From a virus: DNA of 35,341 nt. Positions 20,901-30,900 of the stretch are shown here, in pieces. Numbering within the stretch: position 1 is the first letter of the stretch; each line of letters begins with the position of its first letter. The DNA lies in the IMG/VR virus record IMGVR_UViG_3300025870_000037, positions 1-35,341 of that record, one strand, 5' to 3'. A program made the translations under genes and the position numbers. A model generated the notes under the pieces. It was not told the DNA's origin. It saw only the letters and a program-made list of their open reading frames with translations, and made no database searches.

Positions 20901-23900
20901 AGGCCCTAGAGTTCCAAGCTTATTGCCCATAAGGTCAGAAGCTGTAGTTGTAACTGCTTTAGCTCCAATTTTAACAAGCCCGCCCACCACGAAACCGGGG
21001 GCAGGTACTTCTTTCTCAAACTCTGGGATTAAACCACCAAAAATATCTTCTTGTGCTTTACGTAAGCTTCTACGATAATGAGTAACGTCTTTGTCGCCGA
21101 TTAGTGTTTTGCCCATATAAGTTCCAGACAAAACAGGAACTTTACCACCCAACGTAGGAATAATTCCTTGCTGGATTAAGTTTAAAGCATCTGAACTTGC
21201 TGGGCCAAAAGGCAAAGTAGCGTAGGACAAGGCGCTGCCAGAATACTTAGCAGAAGTCTTAGCACGATTAAAGCTATCAAGCAGCAAACCATTGCCGCCC
21301 CAACGAGCTACAGAGTTATAAAGAACTTCATCTAAGTCTTTTCCTCTCTCGCTTTCTCCGTTAGTTCGTAGATAGTTAGTCCATCGAGACATGCCTGTCA
21401 TAATTAAAGCAGCGGGGACAAGCTTAGCACTATTACGTACAGGGGCTTTAGCTAAAGACTTAGCAGCTCCTTTAAGTACAGTATTTGTAAACGCTGCCGG
21501 ATAGCTAAGCAGTTGAAACAATACAGCAGTTTTAGGATTAGAGTAAAGCAGCGGCTTTAGTCCTGACATAGCAGTAGGTTGCAAAACTACAGAGTTTGTA
21601 TAACGTGCAACGCCGCCTAAGACATCTGTTTTATAGAAATCACTATCAGTTCTAGCGCCTGCCTTATGCCAGTCAACTGCTTTTTTATAATCAATGCCTA
21701 GCTCAGCCAACTCACCAGCTCTGACCTGCATGCTCTTATCTAGCTTGCGGTTTCCATGTCCTGCAAGTTTAGCAATGTTATCTGCAATCATATGCTTTCC
21801 GCTAGAAAAAGACGTAGCCTGTACAAACTTAGTCCACTGGTCTAGCATGTTTAAACGAAAGAATTTGTTACTAGCATTTTGCAATCTTTCATTTACTAAA
21901 GCATCTCCAGATAATCTATCACCTACTTGAGCCATTGCTTGGTCAACATGAATGCTAAACTGTCGCATTTCAGACATAGCTTCTTTTACAGTTAAGCCAT
22001 GATTAGTAACTAATTTAGTTTCTAGGTCTTTTGTAACTCCTTTAAACGAAAACTCAATAGCTTCGCTTAACCCCTTAGCTGAGTTACGCACACCCGCTTT
22101 ACCAAGGTTAAGAAATACTTCTGTCAAACTTGAAACAGTTGCTAAGCCAAGCATAGATACTCTGTTTACAAAACTATAAGTATCTACAACATCTTGAGCA
22201 GTCTTTCCATATCTGTCTAAGCCTTCGCCTGTAGCAGTACGATAAAGCATTTCAAGTTGTTTTTCTTGTTTTAAGGTAAAGTCTTCGCCTTTTTCTTCTA
22301 CTTCTTTGCGAATGCGATTTATGTAAAAACCTTTAAACTGGTCAAAGTTGTTTACTCCCAGTACACGGTGCTTAGCAATAGACTTACCAGCCTGAAAAGT
22401 ATATGCGTGTAAAGAACCTAGAATATCATCGTTTAAAAACTCTTGAAAATCTGCATCATCTCCAAGGTCGTTTAGCTTTCGTTTAGCTGAGAAAAAATAA
22501 CCACCGCTTCCACCAGTGTCTACTTGATTCTGAACATCCAACATAGAATCTACAGTTCGGCGGGCATCACCTTTTGACATGTTGCCCTTAGACTGAAACA
22601 AATCCATCAAGCCTTTTTTGTTTTTTTCAATTGCAGAACGGCTCCACATACGTGGGATGTAGTTATCAACCAACTCATCAATAACTCCAATCTTTTGCAG
22701 TTGTACACCCATGTCAGCATACAAAGACTTAACGCCTGCGGCTGCTGAGTTAATAGCTTTGTTTGTAGTAGCGTCAAAGTTTTTATGCTTTAAAGGTTTA
22801 GAGCTACGCACAGACAACATGAGGGCTGCGTTCATTTCTTCAGCTAAAGTACCCTTAGCGGAGTTTATAGAAATATCTTCAACAATGGCTCGGAAGCGGT
22901 CATTGAACTTTCCTGTTACTTCTCGCTGTACTTCAGACAAGTCTTTTTCTACAACTTTATCTTGAACTTTAAATTTAATTCCAAACTCATAGCTTAATTT
23001 CTTTTGCAGTTGCGCTGCTGTACCAGAAAGATTAGTAATAGGCGATAATACACCTGCGGCTTTTCCAAAGAAGTTTCCGCTTAAATCAGATGCAATAGTA
23101 TGCAAGCCCTGCTTAACTCTATTAGTTACACCTTCTGTTGTTTCTTCGGCATCCGCAGCAGCACGAATAATGCGGAGTATTTCTTCGCGTGTTTTTTCAC
23201 CGCCACCCAAATCATCTGCAAACTTTTTAGCCGCAGCATTTAAAGAATCACTACCTTCTACAACTTTAGCTGTTGCACCTTCAGGCCCTGAAAGTCTTAA
23301 AGCTTCGTCTATAAGCGAACCTCCAGAAGAAGGTATAAACTCTCCGTCTAAAGCTTCATCATACAGAGAAGCCCCTACTTCAACAGAAGGTTCTTTGCGA
23401 GGTTCTGTAGCTTCTCTAAAATATTTGTTACCTATTTTAGAACCTACAGAATATAAACCCATGCCCGCTAAAGCGCCTACAGTTGCTCCTGCGGCGGTTT
23501 CTGTAACACTGTACTCATCCCTCTGACCAACGGCTAAGTCAAGCTCTTGAGCTACGTGTACGCCTGCACCGCCATAGATAGAGCCAATGCCTGCGGCAGC
23601 TTTATAAGGGTTAGAAGTATTAGCAGCCTTAGTAGCTTTGATGGCATTAGCCAAGACACTTCGTGCGCCCTGCTGTGCTACTTTACGCGCACCTACACCT
23701 GCAACGGCAGAGGCTCCGCCGGTTGCGGGAGCAGCAAAAAGACTTCCAAGAACTCCAATAGTTTCAGGATTAAACAACACATCTGCACCATAGTCGCCTA
23801 CAGCAGAAGCCCATTCACCAGCACCAGAAAGTTCAGCAGCATTAAACCTGTCCTGCATGAGTCTGTAGGCTGCTTTAACATCTTCTGGAGCATCTTTGAG

Positions 23901-24200
23901 TATAGTGGCTTTGCTTAGTGGAGAACCAATACGAGCTACGTCATCCCGCATAAACTCAGGAATATCTGTTTGTTTTCCTATTGTTGCTTGGTCAATTAAA
24001 GCTGAACCCAAACCACGATGCTCTGACAAATAGTCTGTAACTTTGTCAAAAGCTACTTGAACTGAAGCATCTTTTTCAAAATCAGTAACTGAATAATTTT
24101 CAGGTACAAAAGATTTATCTGAATTTAATTTTTCAGCTTCTGTTAAATACGCAGATGGGGCATTAATTTCATCAAGGTAAGCACTAAAAAGTTTTGACAT
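17922..24200 (-). CDS. Giant virion (ejection-type) protein with ART-like and LysM domains
   Basis: This 2092-residue protein is probably carried in the virion and injected with the DNA. Residues ~125-270 hold Gly/Ala-rich membrane-active helices, and the central half is mainly helical. Residues ~1358-1613 run from ILFRTET (R1361) through HVGTEGAATT to FDSIKYNNEVEQ and SYILFKPEQFKSV, the layout of the ADP-ribosyltransferase-like (ART-PolyVal) domains of polyvalent phage proteins. A LysM peptidoglycan-binding domain follows (1632-1674). Residues 1778-1908 carry GRTAENT repeats, before a Gly-rich C-terminal part. The ART call is by pattern only and activity is unproven. Confidence 0.75.
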   Translation of the reverse strand: MSKLFSAYLDEINAPSAYLTEAEKLNSDKSFVPENYSVTDFEKDASVQVAFDKVTDYLSEHRGLGSALIDQATIGKQTDIPEFMRDDVARIGSPLSKATILKDAPEDVKAAYRLMQDRFNAAELSGAGEWASAVGDYGADVLFNPETIGVLGSLFAAPATGGASAVAGVGARKVAQQGARSVLANAIKATKAANTSNPYKAAAGIGSIYGGAGVHVAQELDLAVGQRDEYSVTETAAGATVGALAGMGLYSVGSKIGNKYFREATEPRKEPSVEVGASLYDEALDGEFIPSSGGSLIDEALRLSGPEGATAKVVEGSDSLNAAAKKFADDLGGGEKTREEILRIIRAAADAEETTEGVTNRVKQGLHTIASDLSGNFFGKAAGVLSPITNLSGTAAQLQKKLSYEFGIKFKVQDKVVEKDLSEVQREVTGKFNDRFRAIVEDISINSAKGTLAEEMNAALMLSVRSSKPLKHKNFDATTNKAINSAAAGVKSLYADMGVQLQKIGVIDELVDNYIPRMWSRSAIEKNKKGLMDLFQSKGNMSKGDARRTVDSMLDVQNQVDTGGSGGYFFSAKRKLNDLGDDADFQEFLNDDILGSLHAYTFQAGKSIAKHRVLGVNNFDQFKGFYINRIRKEVEEKGEDFTLKQEKQLEMLYRTATGEGLDRYGKTAQDVVDTYSFVNRVSMLGLATVSSLTEVFLNLGKAGVRNSAKGLSEAIEFSFKGVTKDLETKLVTNHGLTVKEAMSEMRQFSIHVDQAMAQVGDRLSGDALVNERLQNASNKFFRLNMLDQWTKFVQATSFSSGKHMIADNIAKLAGHGNRKLDKSMQVRAGELAELGIDYKKAVDWHKAGARTDSDFYKTDVLGGVARYTNSVVLQPTAMSGLKPLLYSNPKTAVLFQLLSYPAAFTNTVLKGAAKSLAKAPVRNSAKLVPAALIMTGMSRWTNYLRTNGESERGKDLDEVLYNSVARWGGNGLLLDSFNRAKTSAKYSGSALSYATLPFGPASSDALNLIQQGIIPTLGGKVPVLSGTYMGKTLIGDKDVTHYRRSLRKAQEDIFGGLIPEFEKEVPAPGFVVGGLVKIGAKAVTTTASDLMGNKLGTLGPKIASKKPAEFDDEVAENLSKATDNYFNEDTLSLTSARISEGLEELEMEGALDFYDLSHIEFVDAMIHSEIKKDIKSIEELEKLPEWKKAIESTSEDEAITNWANAQKAMGYNEEHRKALRIIQQSKNEVDPEGTIEYMVPDMVRSLKQAYDEVKINVTPEEVASAQKQKFDDPSFDNLHDFISGSARMRMDTLSEMGGDKIAENVLIKLSAEGDIDFTVFKAPKIKNTVDDKYPELLSANERLAASKKYREKSTEQSILFRTETSFQEAQSFLAFSFAREVGVHVGTEGAATTIAIRGLPNTKAKQEFKLESDAKSLTRERSGEMFGNPDLLKEEEAVLSSTTRIEDDMPLDEYGYFGGEAVEREELLKIKPITMNAGYIDVRNPLLIETDLPGWEAERILTPGGGWDEYFEPEITRRGLKLNKKQQSKLAELTQRSEEFEGLFLDPPVGEATDIVGFYRQELKRNQINTEFRNLLEDLGFDSIKYNNEVEQGFVGESPYSYILFKPEQFKSVTARAFDPKDSRHGAAKGGYIVKGGDTLSQIAIDQGVALEEIARLNEIENIDVIFEGQELKLSDKAPDMFTAQAAEVKEVEPIQEIEEAKESILAGLPEKATNIKDVVVEKARVMSEAGESTLDTLSDVSKDVQSTVSETFDDVKETVSSATGRTLSALKKLVSSDFSSRGRTAENTTGTTAAPKPTSIMGDMTMEQVREANTPDEPDLSNTELPDVDFSSKGRTAENTMGTNSSPDLEGTKEFFSKLSDVEFNSKGRTAENTEGTTGTPEPTSIMGDMTAEQLRDANTTDAPDLSEVSKKRKPSRIVPTMIRQLIYDISGGEETLTENDLMDSELQALIKIALEKEERGSSQIEYKDYKTQSAGQSQYADVGGGGGVVDFFKKLNSPAYSMKTTLGQAKLFKNDKGETIVSDRYNFNNSDGTFKLLRFLSGAKNAGLSFYGQARNIGKEFGSPEGEGSHVLINLGVLNSKDMDNLVAEL
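18477..18869 (-). repeat. GRTAENT repeat region in the giant virion protein
   Basis: The motif F(S/N)S(K/R)GRTAENT occurs three times, with its Gly at residues 1783, 1835 and 1869. The first and third copies are followed by the same ~25-residue block, PTSIMGDMTxEQxRxANT...PDLS; the middle copy lacks it. This points to internal duplication of a linker that holds a short conserved peptide. Confidence 0.85.
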
Positions 24201-24218
24201 TAAATATTATCCTTTAAA

Positions 24219-26099
24219 TTATTCTTCAGTAGAGCCGTATTTATTCATATAGTTAGCATATAGATTATTAAAACGGTTTTGTTCTTTTTCAAGTGCTTTA
24301 GATATGTTAACTATTGCTCCTTTGTTATATGTATCTTCTTCAGAAAAATAAGATATTTTTTCATTGCGAACTTTAATTTTTTTATCTAGCTCCATTAATT
24401 TTTTATATGCTCTCATTTGCCTACGGGTGTCTGCCGTTATAATACCACGCTCATCAGCAGGTGCTGGAACAGGAAGTGATGCCATGTCAATAACTTCAGG
24501 CTCTTGTTCAACTTCAACAGTAGTGCTTATTGTGTTTGGTTTTCTATTAAAAAGATTATCATATTCACGAATTAAATTTTCTTCAGTCCCTTCAATTCCT
24601 TTATTTATAACAGACTTAATAGTTTTATGTACGTTTCCAAACAACGGGCCTGTTTTACCCTCAAAATAGTTGTTAGCTTCTAACTTAGCGTCTAGAACTG
24701 AACGACCTTCAGCCGTTTCAGTACGATAAGCTTGGTAAAGATTCATTAAATTTTCACTGCCGCCTAGCTGACCTATGCCGTCACTATTGTTTATTTTTTT
24801 ATTGTTAATTGCACTTTCAATAGCAAACATAGTATGATAAGGATTTCCAAGTCCTGCATCAAATAAAACTCGATGATGGTTTCCCTCAATATACGCGTCA
24901 GCTACCATCTCTCCAGCAATTATAGAGGCTTCTGAGCTTGTTGCCCAGCCTTCATTTTTTGCACGATAAATAATTGCACCGGCTTTTGAACTAACCGTTT
25001 CATTTAGAGACATCATCATTTCTTGGCCTGTTTTAGATGTGTCCCGTTTCCTTGCTTCTCGAACAATTTCTTCAAAAGCTTCAGTAAGCTCTCCACTTTT
25101 GTCGCCTTCAATTCCCATTAAAGCTTTTTTACCTGCATCTAAATATGTTTTATTTGTAGCTGTAGCAATTTGAGAAGATAGAAGACTAAACCCCTTTCTT
25201 TGTGTCGATGCTTCTGAAGTATCAAAATTAAATTTGCCGCTTGCATCAGTTGTAACCATTGTAAGACTTTCTACTCTTCCCATTTCATCATATGTAGTCA
25301 TCGGTATTACAGCAACTTCTCCACCAAAATCAGTTTTTTGCATTGTTGGAGTTCCGAATGTGGGGCCTTTCCTTCCTAAATCTACGCCTTTCAATAAATC
25401 TTGCTCAGCAATAAATGCAGAAAGCGCTGAGTCACCTGTGCCTTCGTAAGCCGATTTGTATTGAGTTAGTTTATCTGAAGTTTCTAAAAGTTTTGAGGTA
25501 GAGTTATGTACGTCTGCTTTAAGAACTCCCGTACCTTTACCGACCCAATTAGCTATGCCGCCAACAATACCAGTACCTCTACTTCTTTTAATAGAATTAA
25601 CATAAGCATCTTCTTCACCACCTCCGGCAGATAAAAAGTCTTGAGTTAATTTTAAACCTTCTTGATGCTCTTTATATAGCTGTTGACTCCATTTTTTAGA
25701 TAGTTGATTTTTAAATAAATCATATTCATTTTGATTATACGTTCCATCAGCATAAGTAGCTTTTAAATAACTATCAACCTGTGGAGCTGCTTGAGTTTCC
25801 CAGTAAGCAGTTTCACCACCAAGAAAAGCCTTAGCAGTTTTATCAGCAGTGGTATACCTAGTGCTTTCATCAAGAGCACTTGTAGTTCTTAATTTGTTAG
25901 CTAAGTTTTCTTCGTTATTTAAAAAATTATTTTGACGCTGAGTAAAAATATCTGAAACAACCTCTGTACCTATTTTTACAGCCGCTGCTTTCCAAAGATT
26001 TCTTTTCTGTTCTTTTTTTGCTTGGCTTCTAAGCTTATCGTTTCTTTGACGAATATCCGCTAAAAGACTTTCACCGTATGCAATTGAATCTTGTGCCAT
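24219..26099 (-). CDS. Putative internal virion protein (626 aa)
   Basis: This long, mostly helical protein starts MAQDSIAYGESLLADIRQRN, with a Lys/Arg/Gln-rich N-terminal coiled-coil-like segment and a short Gly-rich stretch (GTGIVGGIANWVGKGTGV) near residue 180. No family could be named. Placement immediately upstream of the giant ejection-type protein, in the same tight transcript, suggests a second internal or ejection protein, as in the gp14-gp15-gp16 set of T7. AAGGA precedes the ATG. Confidence 0.65.
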   Translation of the reverse strand: MAQDSIAYGESLLADIRQRNDKLRSQAKKEQKRNLWKAAAVKIGTEVVSDIFTQRQNNFLNNEENLANKLRTTSALDESTRYTTADKTAKAFLGGETAYWETQAAPQVDSYLKATYADGTYNQNEYDLFKNQLSKKWSQQLYKEHQEGLKLTQDFLSAGGGEEDAYVNSIKRSRGTGIVGGIANWVGKGTGVLKADVHNSTSKLLETSDKLTQYKSAYEGTGDSALSAFIAEQDLLKGVDLGRKGPTFGTPTMQKTDFGGEVAVIPMTTYDEMGRVESLTMVTTDASGKFNFDTSEASTQRKGFSLLSSQIATATNKTYLDAGKKALMGIEGDKSGELTEAFEEIVREARKRDTSKTGQEMMMSLNETVSSKAGAIIYRAKNEGWATSSEASIIAGEMVADAYIEGNHHRVLFDAGLGNPYHTMFAIESAINNKKINNSDGIGQLGGSENLMNLYQAYRTETAEGRSVLDAKLEANNYFEGKTGPLFGNVHKTIKSVINKGIEGTEENLIREYDNLFNRKPNTISTTVEVEQEPEVIDMASLPVPAPADERGIITADTRRQMRAYKKLMELDKKIKVRNEKISYFSEEDTYNKGAIVNISKALEKEQNRFNNLYANYMNKYGSTEE

Positions 26100-26101
26100 G
26101 T

Positions 26102-26680
26102 TTACTGTCCTTCAGGTTGTGCCATTAGGCTAGGTTGTTCTGGAACTTCGCTTACTTCTTCTGTTACTTCTTCTTTAACTGTAGGCTCAAGAAGACTAGG
26201 AAGATTTTTCATTTCTGTAGCCATGTCTTCAGTAATAAAACCTTGTGGAATCATGGAGTTTCTAAGTTCTTCTAATTTGCCTTTTTCCATTTCAACGCCG
26301 AAGATGTCGCCTTCTTCTTCATCGTTGTCAATCTTAATGTCTAAGTCTAAACGCTCAGCAAGTGCAATAAGCATATAAGCTAAAGGCTCAGCAAGCATCA
26401 TCATTAGGTCAGGATTAAACTTGCCTTGTTGAAACTGGTCAAATAATAAAACTTGTACAATGCTCATTATTGGAACACCTTTAGATATTCCAGTCATTAA
26501 AGCTACATAAGTTTCATCTTCAGTTACAAAGTCCCACATATACATACTAGCTTCGTGTACGTTAGTAAACTCTGGAGGTCTTTCATACGGAGCAGGATTT
26601 TCCGGGTCTGTAGTAAGAGACTGGCCCGGAATAGGTCTGTTCATTTTAGACACTTCTTGCATATATACTTCTTCTTCCAT
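26102..26680 (-). CDS. Putative virion-associated protein (192 aa)
   Basis: GGAGG 9 bases upstream supports the ATG at 26680. Internal Met codons lead to MNRPIPGQSLTTDPENPAPY, the sequence at which related marine phage proteins (from memory) usually begin. The core (VALMTGISKGVPIMSIVQVLL...FQQGKFNPDLMMMLAEPLAYMLI) is helical and partly hydrophobic. The C-terminus is acidic and Pro/Glu-rich. It lies between two structural genes; function unknown. Its start overlaps the stop of the 407-aa gene. Confidence 0.7.
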   Translation of the reverse strand: MEEEVYMQEVSKMNRPIPGQSLTTDPENPAPYERPPEFTNVHEASMYMWDFVTEDETYVALMTGISKGVPIMSIVQVLLFDQFQQGKFNPDLMMMLAEPLAYMLIALAERLDLDIKIDNDEEEGDIFGVEMEKGKLEELRNSMIPQGFITEDMATEMKNLPSLLEPTVKEEVTEEVSEVPEQPSLMAQPEGQ

Positions 26681-27903
26681 TATGCTGAACCTCCAATTCC
26701 TCTAGCCATCGTTTGTGTATAGAAATTAGCGCCAGCTCCAAAGGGTGCCAAGTTATAAAAATCAGTACCCGCAAGCTGAACTTGCATGGCTCTGTCGTTA
26801 ATTTCTGGAGAGCCATAAGTTCCTGCTGGGGCTGTATCAAACTGAGCAACAGCGCCGTAGTACGCTTTAGCACCTTCAGGCTTAGCTTCTAAACCTATGT
26901 TTTGAAATAGTCGCTGTTTGCCTAGCGCTACCATGTCGTCTGGCATGCCAGCTACTTGTTCGCTAAGGTAGTCTCTACCTTCTTCAAATACGGCTTCACC
27001 TAAAGGTCTGTCGTCAAGAAACTCTTTATATTTTGTTGAAGTATAGTCTGTAGCTTTCTCTAACAGACTTTGTTGTTTTTCAAATGTAGGCTTATCAATT
27101 TGTATGCCACCTGACTCAGCAACCATTTGCTTTCCTGTTCCGCTTACATCAAAAGCGCTTGAATCAGGAAACTTAGACGCTTGTTCTTGCATTGCATTAG
27201 TCTTGCTCTCAACATAATCGGATTTAGTTATTTCAGATGTTGTTGAGCTAGAGACATCTGAAGATTTAAAGCGCTCATCTATTGAATCAGGAAACTTAGA
27301 CGCTTGTTCCTGCATTGCTTTAGTTTTACTCTCAACATAATCGGATTTAGTTATTTTAGCCTGAGCTTTTTTAGCATCTAAAGCAGCCTGTTGAGACGCA
27401 GTAGGCATTCTGCCGTTAATAGCGTTTTCAAAATTAGTCATAATATTTTTAGAGTTTTCTAATACAGAATCTTGAGTAGCGTTCCAAGCAGACTCAAAGC
27501 TTTTACTAGTAATATCAGTGCTTATCCCCATTTGATTTAATGCAGCCCCACTAAACTCTCTTATAAAAGTAGTGACACCGTCAGTCACAGTCTTGAACGC
27601 AGAGTGTCCTGCTTTTGCAAAGCTTCCGCCTGCCTCAAGAACTTTACCTGCGGCTTGAGCAATCCTTCCGCCTTGAGCTAAAGCGCCTGTAACACCTCTA
27701 AATGTTTGTCCAACTACGTTACCTATTCCCGAAAACAAGTTACCCATCATGGCACCTACAGGAGTAAACATAAGAGCCAACTGGCCTACAATGCCTATCT
27801 TGCCCATAAACTTGCCAATCTTTTTAAAGGCAGACTTAATGCCCTTGCCAATGCTTTTAAAACCTTTCTTAACTTTTTTAAATACTTTTTTAAAAAATCC
27901 CAT
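26680..27903 (-). CDS. Membrane-active virion protein with internal duplication (407 aa)
   Basis: The N-terminus is an amphipathic Lys/Phe-rich helix (MGFFKKVFKKVKKGFKSIGK). A hydrophobic Gly-rich stretch (IVGQLALMFTPVGAMMGNLF, then GIGNVVGQTF) follows. This pattern suits a protein that inserts into or disrupts membranes during DNA ejection. Residues ~183-207 and ~224-248 are near-identical copies of ITKSDYVESKT(K/N)AMQEQASKF. The rest is unremarkable. No named family. It is flanked by other large virion-type genes in the same direction. Confidence 0.65.
   Translation of the reverse strand: MGFFKKVFKKVKKGFKSIGKGIKSAFKKIGKFMGKIGIVGQLALMFTPVGAMMGNLFSGIGNVVGQTFRGVTGALAQGGRIAQAAGKVLEAGGSFAKAGHSAFKTVTDGVTTFIREFSGAALNQMGISTDITSKSFESAWNATQDSVLENSKNIMTNFENAINGRMPTASQQAALDAKKAQAKITKSDYVESKTKAMQEQASKFPDSIDERFKSSDVSSSTTSEITKSDYVESKTNAMQEQASKFPDSSAFDVSGTGKQMVAESGGIQIDKPTFEKQQSLLEKATDYTSTKYKEFLDDRPLGEAVFEEGRDYLSEQVAGMPDDMVALGKQRLFQNIGLEAKPEGAKAYYGAVAQFDTAPAGTYGSPEINDRAMQVQLAGTDFYNLAPFGAGANFYTQTMARGIGGSA
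27161..27357 (-). repeat. In-frame 74-bp direct duplication, two copies
   Basis: Bases 27161-27234 and 27284-27357 are nearly identical, differing at a handful of positions, and are offset by 123 bp (41 codons). The duplicated block encodes about 24 residues of the 407-aa virion protein. The high DNA identity suggests a recent event or ongoing copy exchange. Confidence 0.85.
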
Positions 27904-27917
27904 GCTTTTGTACCCTC

Positions 27918-30900
27918 TTAGCCTGTTCCGCTTATTGAATTAATTATTGTAGAGATAAACTTACTTGCATCATCTTTATTTTTAAATACTGATTCATTAC
28001 CAATAGCAGTTGCAATCATCTGAGCTTTACGCTGTTGTTCGTTTTCATAGTTTTGACGAACGTAAGCTGCCTCGTCTCGTAGCTGCTGCCACAGTTGCGT
28101 CTGCTCCTGAGATGTCATGTTGTATGCAATCTGCACGTTCTGCTGGTTAGCTGCATTCTGCGCTGCTGTATTAGCTAAGTTAGCTTGCCTGCGCCACTGA
28201 ATGTTTGACTGCTCAACAGCCTGTGCATTTGCTGCATTCCACTGGTCACGCTGAAAGTCTGACTGCTCGTTAAACTTTTGTACATCTACAGATAATTGAT
28301 TATTGAACTGTTGTGCTTGTAGTTCGTTTCCTGCATCTATAGCGGCCATTCTGTTCTTTTCAGTAGCATTAAACTGGTCACGGGCCGCAGCAGCAGAAGA
28401 GTTATATTGCTGTACTTGTACACCCAGACTGGACATAAACTGGTCTGCTTGTTGCTGACTAGTTGCTGCAAACTGTCTAGATGCGTTAGTAGCTGCTTGG
28501 TCACTTAGCATGGCTTGCTGCTGGTTCTGTGACCTGATTACATTTGCTTGCTGCTCATTATTTAAATTAGACATATCCATCTGTAAAAACGACTGAGCAT
28601 TTTGTGCTGCAAGCCTAGTATTCTTATCGAGATTAGCCATATCTAAAGAAGCCAAAGCAGTTGCATTTTGTATTGCCGTCTGTTGCTCAGCACTAAACTC
28701 TGCCGCAACCATTGTTTGCATAAACTTACTGTTAGTTAATTCTACTTGTTGCGCTGCATTAAACTTGGTTAAATCTATATTAGCTACCGTTGAAGCATTT
28801 TGAACTGCTCTTTGTTGGTCAACAGTTAACTGTGCTTGATTCATCTCTGCTGCAATTTTGCCCTGAAGCATATTGGTTTGCATACGATTGTTTAAGTTTG
28901 CAAGCTCTGTTTGCTGTGCAGCACTAAGGTTTTCAGATTCAGATTGATTTAAAGCTGTTAAGTTAGCAAGCCTCATCTGCTGGTCATTAGACAGATTAGC
29001 CAGTTCCATTTGCTGTTTAAACCCAGCATTCTTAGACAAGAAATCTGCGGCTGTTTGCATTTCAACTAAACGCTCTTGTTGAACTGCCGACATGTTTTCA
29101 GACTCAGTAGCATTCATGTACTGCATTTCAGCCAGTTCAATCTGCTGTTCATTGCCCAAGTTTTGCGCTCTCATGGCCTGCTCATTCATAGCAGTAACTT
29201 TAGCAGCTTCTTGAAGATTAGAAAGATTTTGAGTTCGAGTTTGCTGCTGCATCTGTGCAGTGGTCATTACGGCATCTTGTCTAAACTGGCTCTGCATTGT
29301 TGACATTTGTTGAGCCATCTGAGCTGTCTGAGAGTTGGCTGTTTGTTGATTAGAAAGATTAGACATCCTTCGCTGCATGTCTAGTGTTGCTGTAGACATG
29401 TTAGCTTGTTGTTCATTGCTCAGATTTTGAGATGCTCGCTGCTGCAAAGCTTGAGCATTGCTTTGAGCCATTGGCATTGCGCTTTGTATAATAGCATTAA
29501 ACATTGCATCACGGCCAACACTAGAAGCGCTCATGCCTCGTCTAGCTAAGTTAGCTTCAACAGCCGCAAGTGCTGGCTTAGCCCATGCAGGAGTTTTACC
29601 GTCTTCAAGTCCACCCAACAAACTTTCCATTTGTGAAGAAACTAAAGCTTCTGTAGGCAGTGCTGCAACGGCAGCTCTTACTTCTACAGGTTGTTCGTCT
29701 ATAGCAGCTTCAACGGTTGCAGGGTCTTCTACAATTGCTGCTGTAATCTCTGGCGGAAGCTCACCAACTTCTGCAAGCATTCCAGCCGCTGCGCCCTTAG
29801 CAGCTTCGCCTTGAACTGTTCTGCGCTGTGCAGCTTCAAAGCCTACTGTATCTATAATTTTAGCAGCTTCGCCTTCAGAAAGAGTGTCGTCTGTAATAGC
29901 TTTACGTGTTTGAGCTTCAGCAGCTTTAGCTTCTTCAACAGAAGCAGTCTTACCGCTTACTTTGTTTACGTAGGCTCCTGAGTCAACATCAAAAACTACA
30001 TTGCCTGCCTGAGCTTCTCTTTCAGCTTGAGTGTCCCTTTGTGCTGCAACGGCTCTTTCACTAAGCTTTGCATCTTCTGCTCTAGCTATAGCTTCTGGAG
30101 AAAGCTGTCCTTGAGCTGCTGTAACATCAGCGCCCGTGCCCATTAAAGAAGCGTCAAACTTAGCACCTTCAACTTTTGCTGCGGGGCCTATTTTATCTGG
30201 AGCTGCTTGTTCCGCAGTTTCGCCCATGTCGGGAGCAGTAACATCTTCGCCTACAGTTACAGCGGTTGCTTCACCTACAGATTGAACATCTTTTTTATCT
30301 GTAGTCATTCCGTATCCAGTAGCTTTTACAGCTTTCATTTCTGGAATAGTATACTCAGGAGTTGTTTGTTCAATTTTAATCGGAGCACCAGTACCTACCG
30401 GGGTTGAGCCTCCTCCGATTGGATTTCCACCACCATTGGCCGGGTTACTACCGTAACCATTTCCGTTTGGAAGTTCTTTGCCTTCTTCGTTTGCCATACT
30501 GCTATCTCCGTCGTCTTCTTCAGTATCTTCTGAGTTTTCTTCTTCTTTGTCTTCAGTTTCTGTATTACCTGTATTAGAGTTACCTTCAGGCATAGTAGGT
30601 TGAGACTCATATACATTCACACCCGTTTCTTCATTTTCAAAAACAAGAACAGGGTCAGCTTCTACTATTACTTCGTTTACTTCTTTTTCAGATTCATCGT
30701 CATTTGTACTAGAAGTGTTTCCGCCTGTTGGAGGTGGAGGACTATAGTCGTCTACACCTGTTACTTCATCGTTATAATCAATAACAGGTTCTGGGTCATC
30801 TTTTGGTGGTAAAGGTTCAGCTTCTGTTATTATTTCGTTTACTTCTTCTTCTTCCTCTTCCTCTTCTACTCTTACTTCGTCTAGTTCTTCTTCTTCACTA

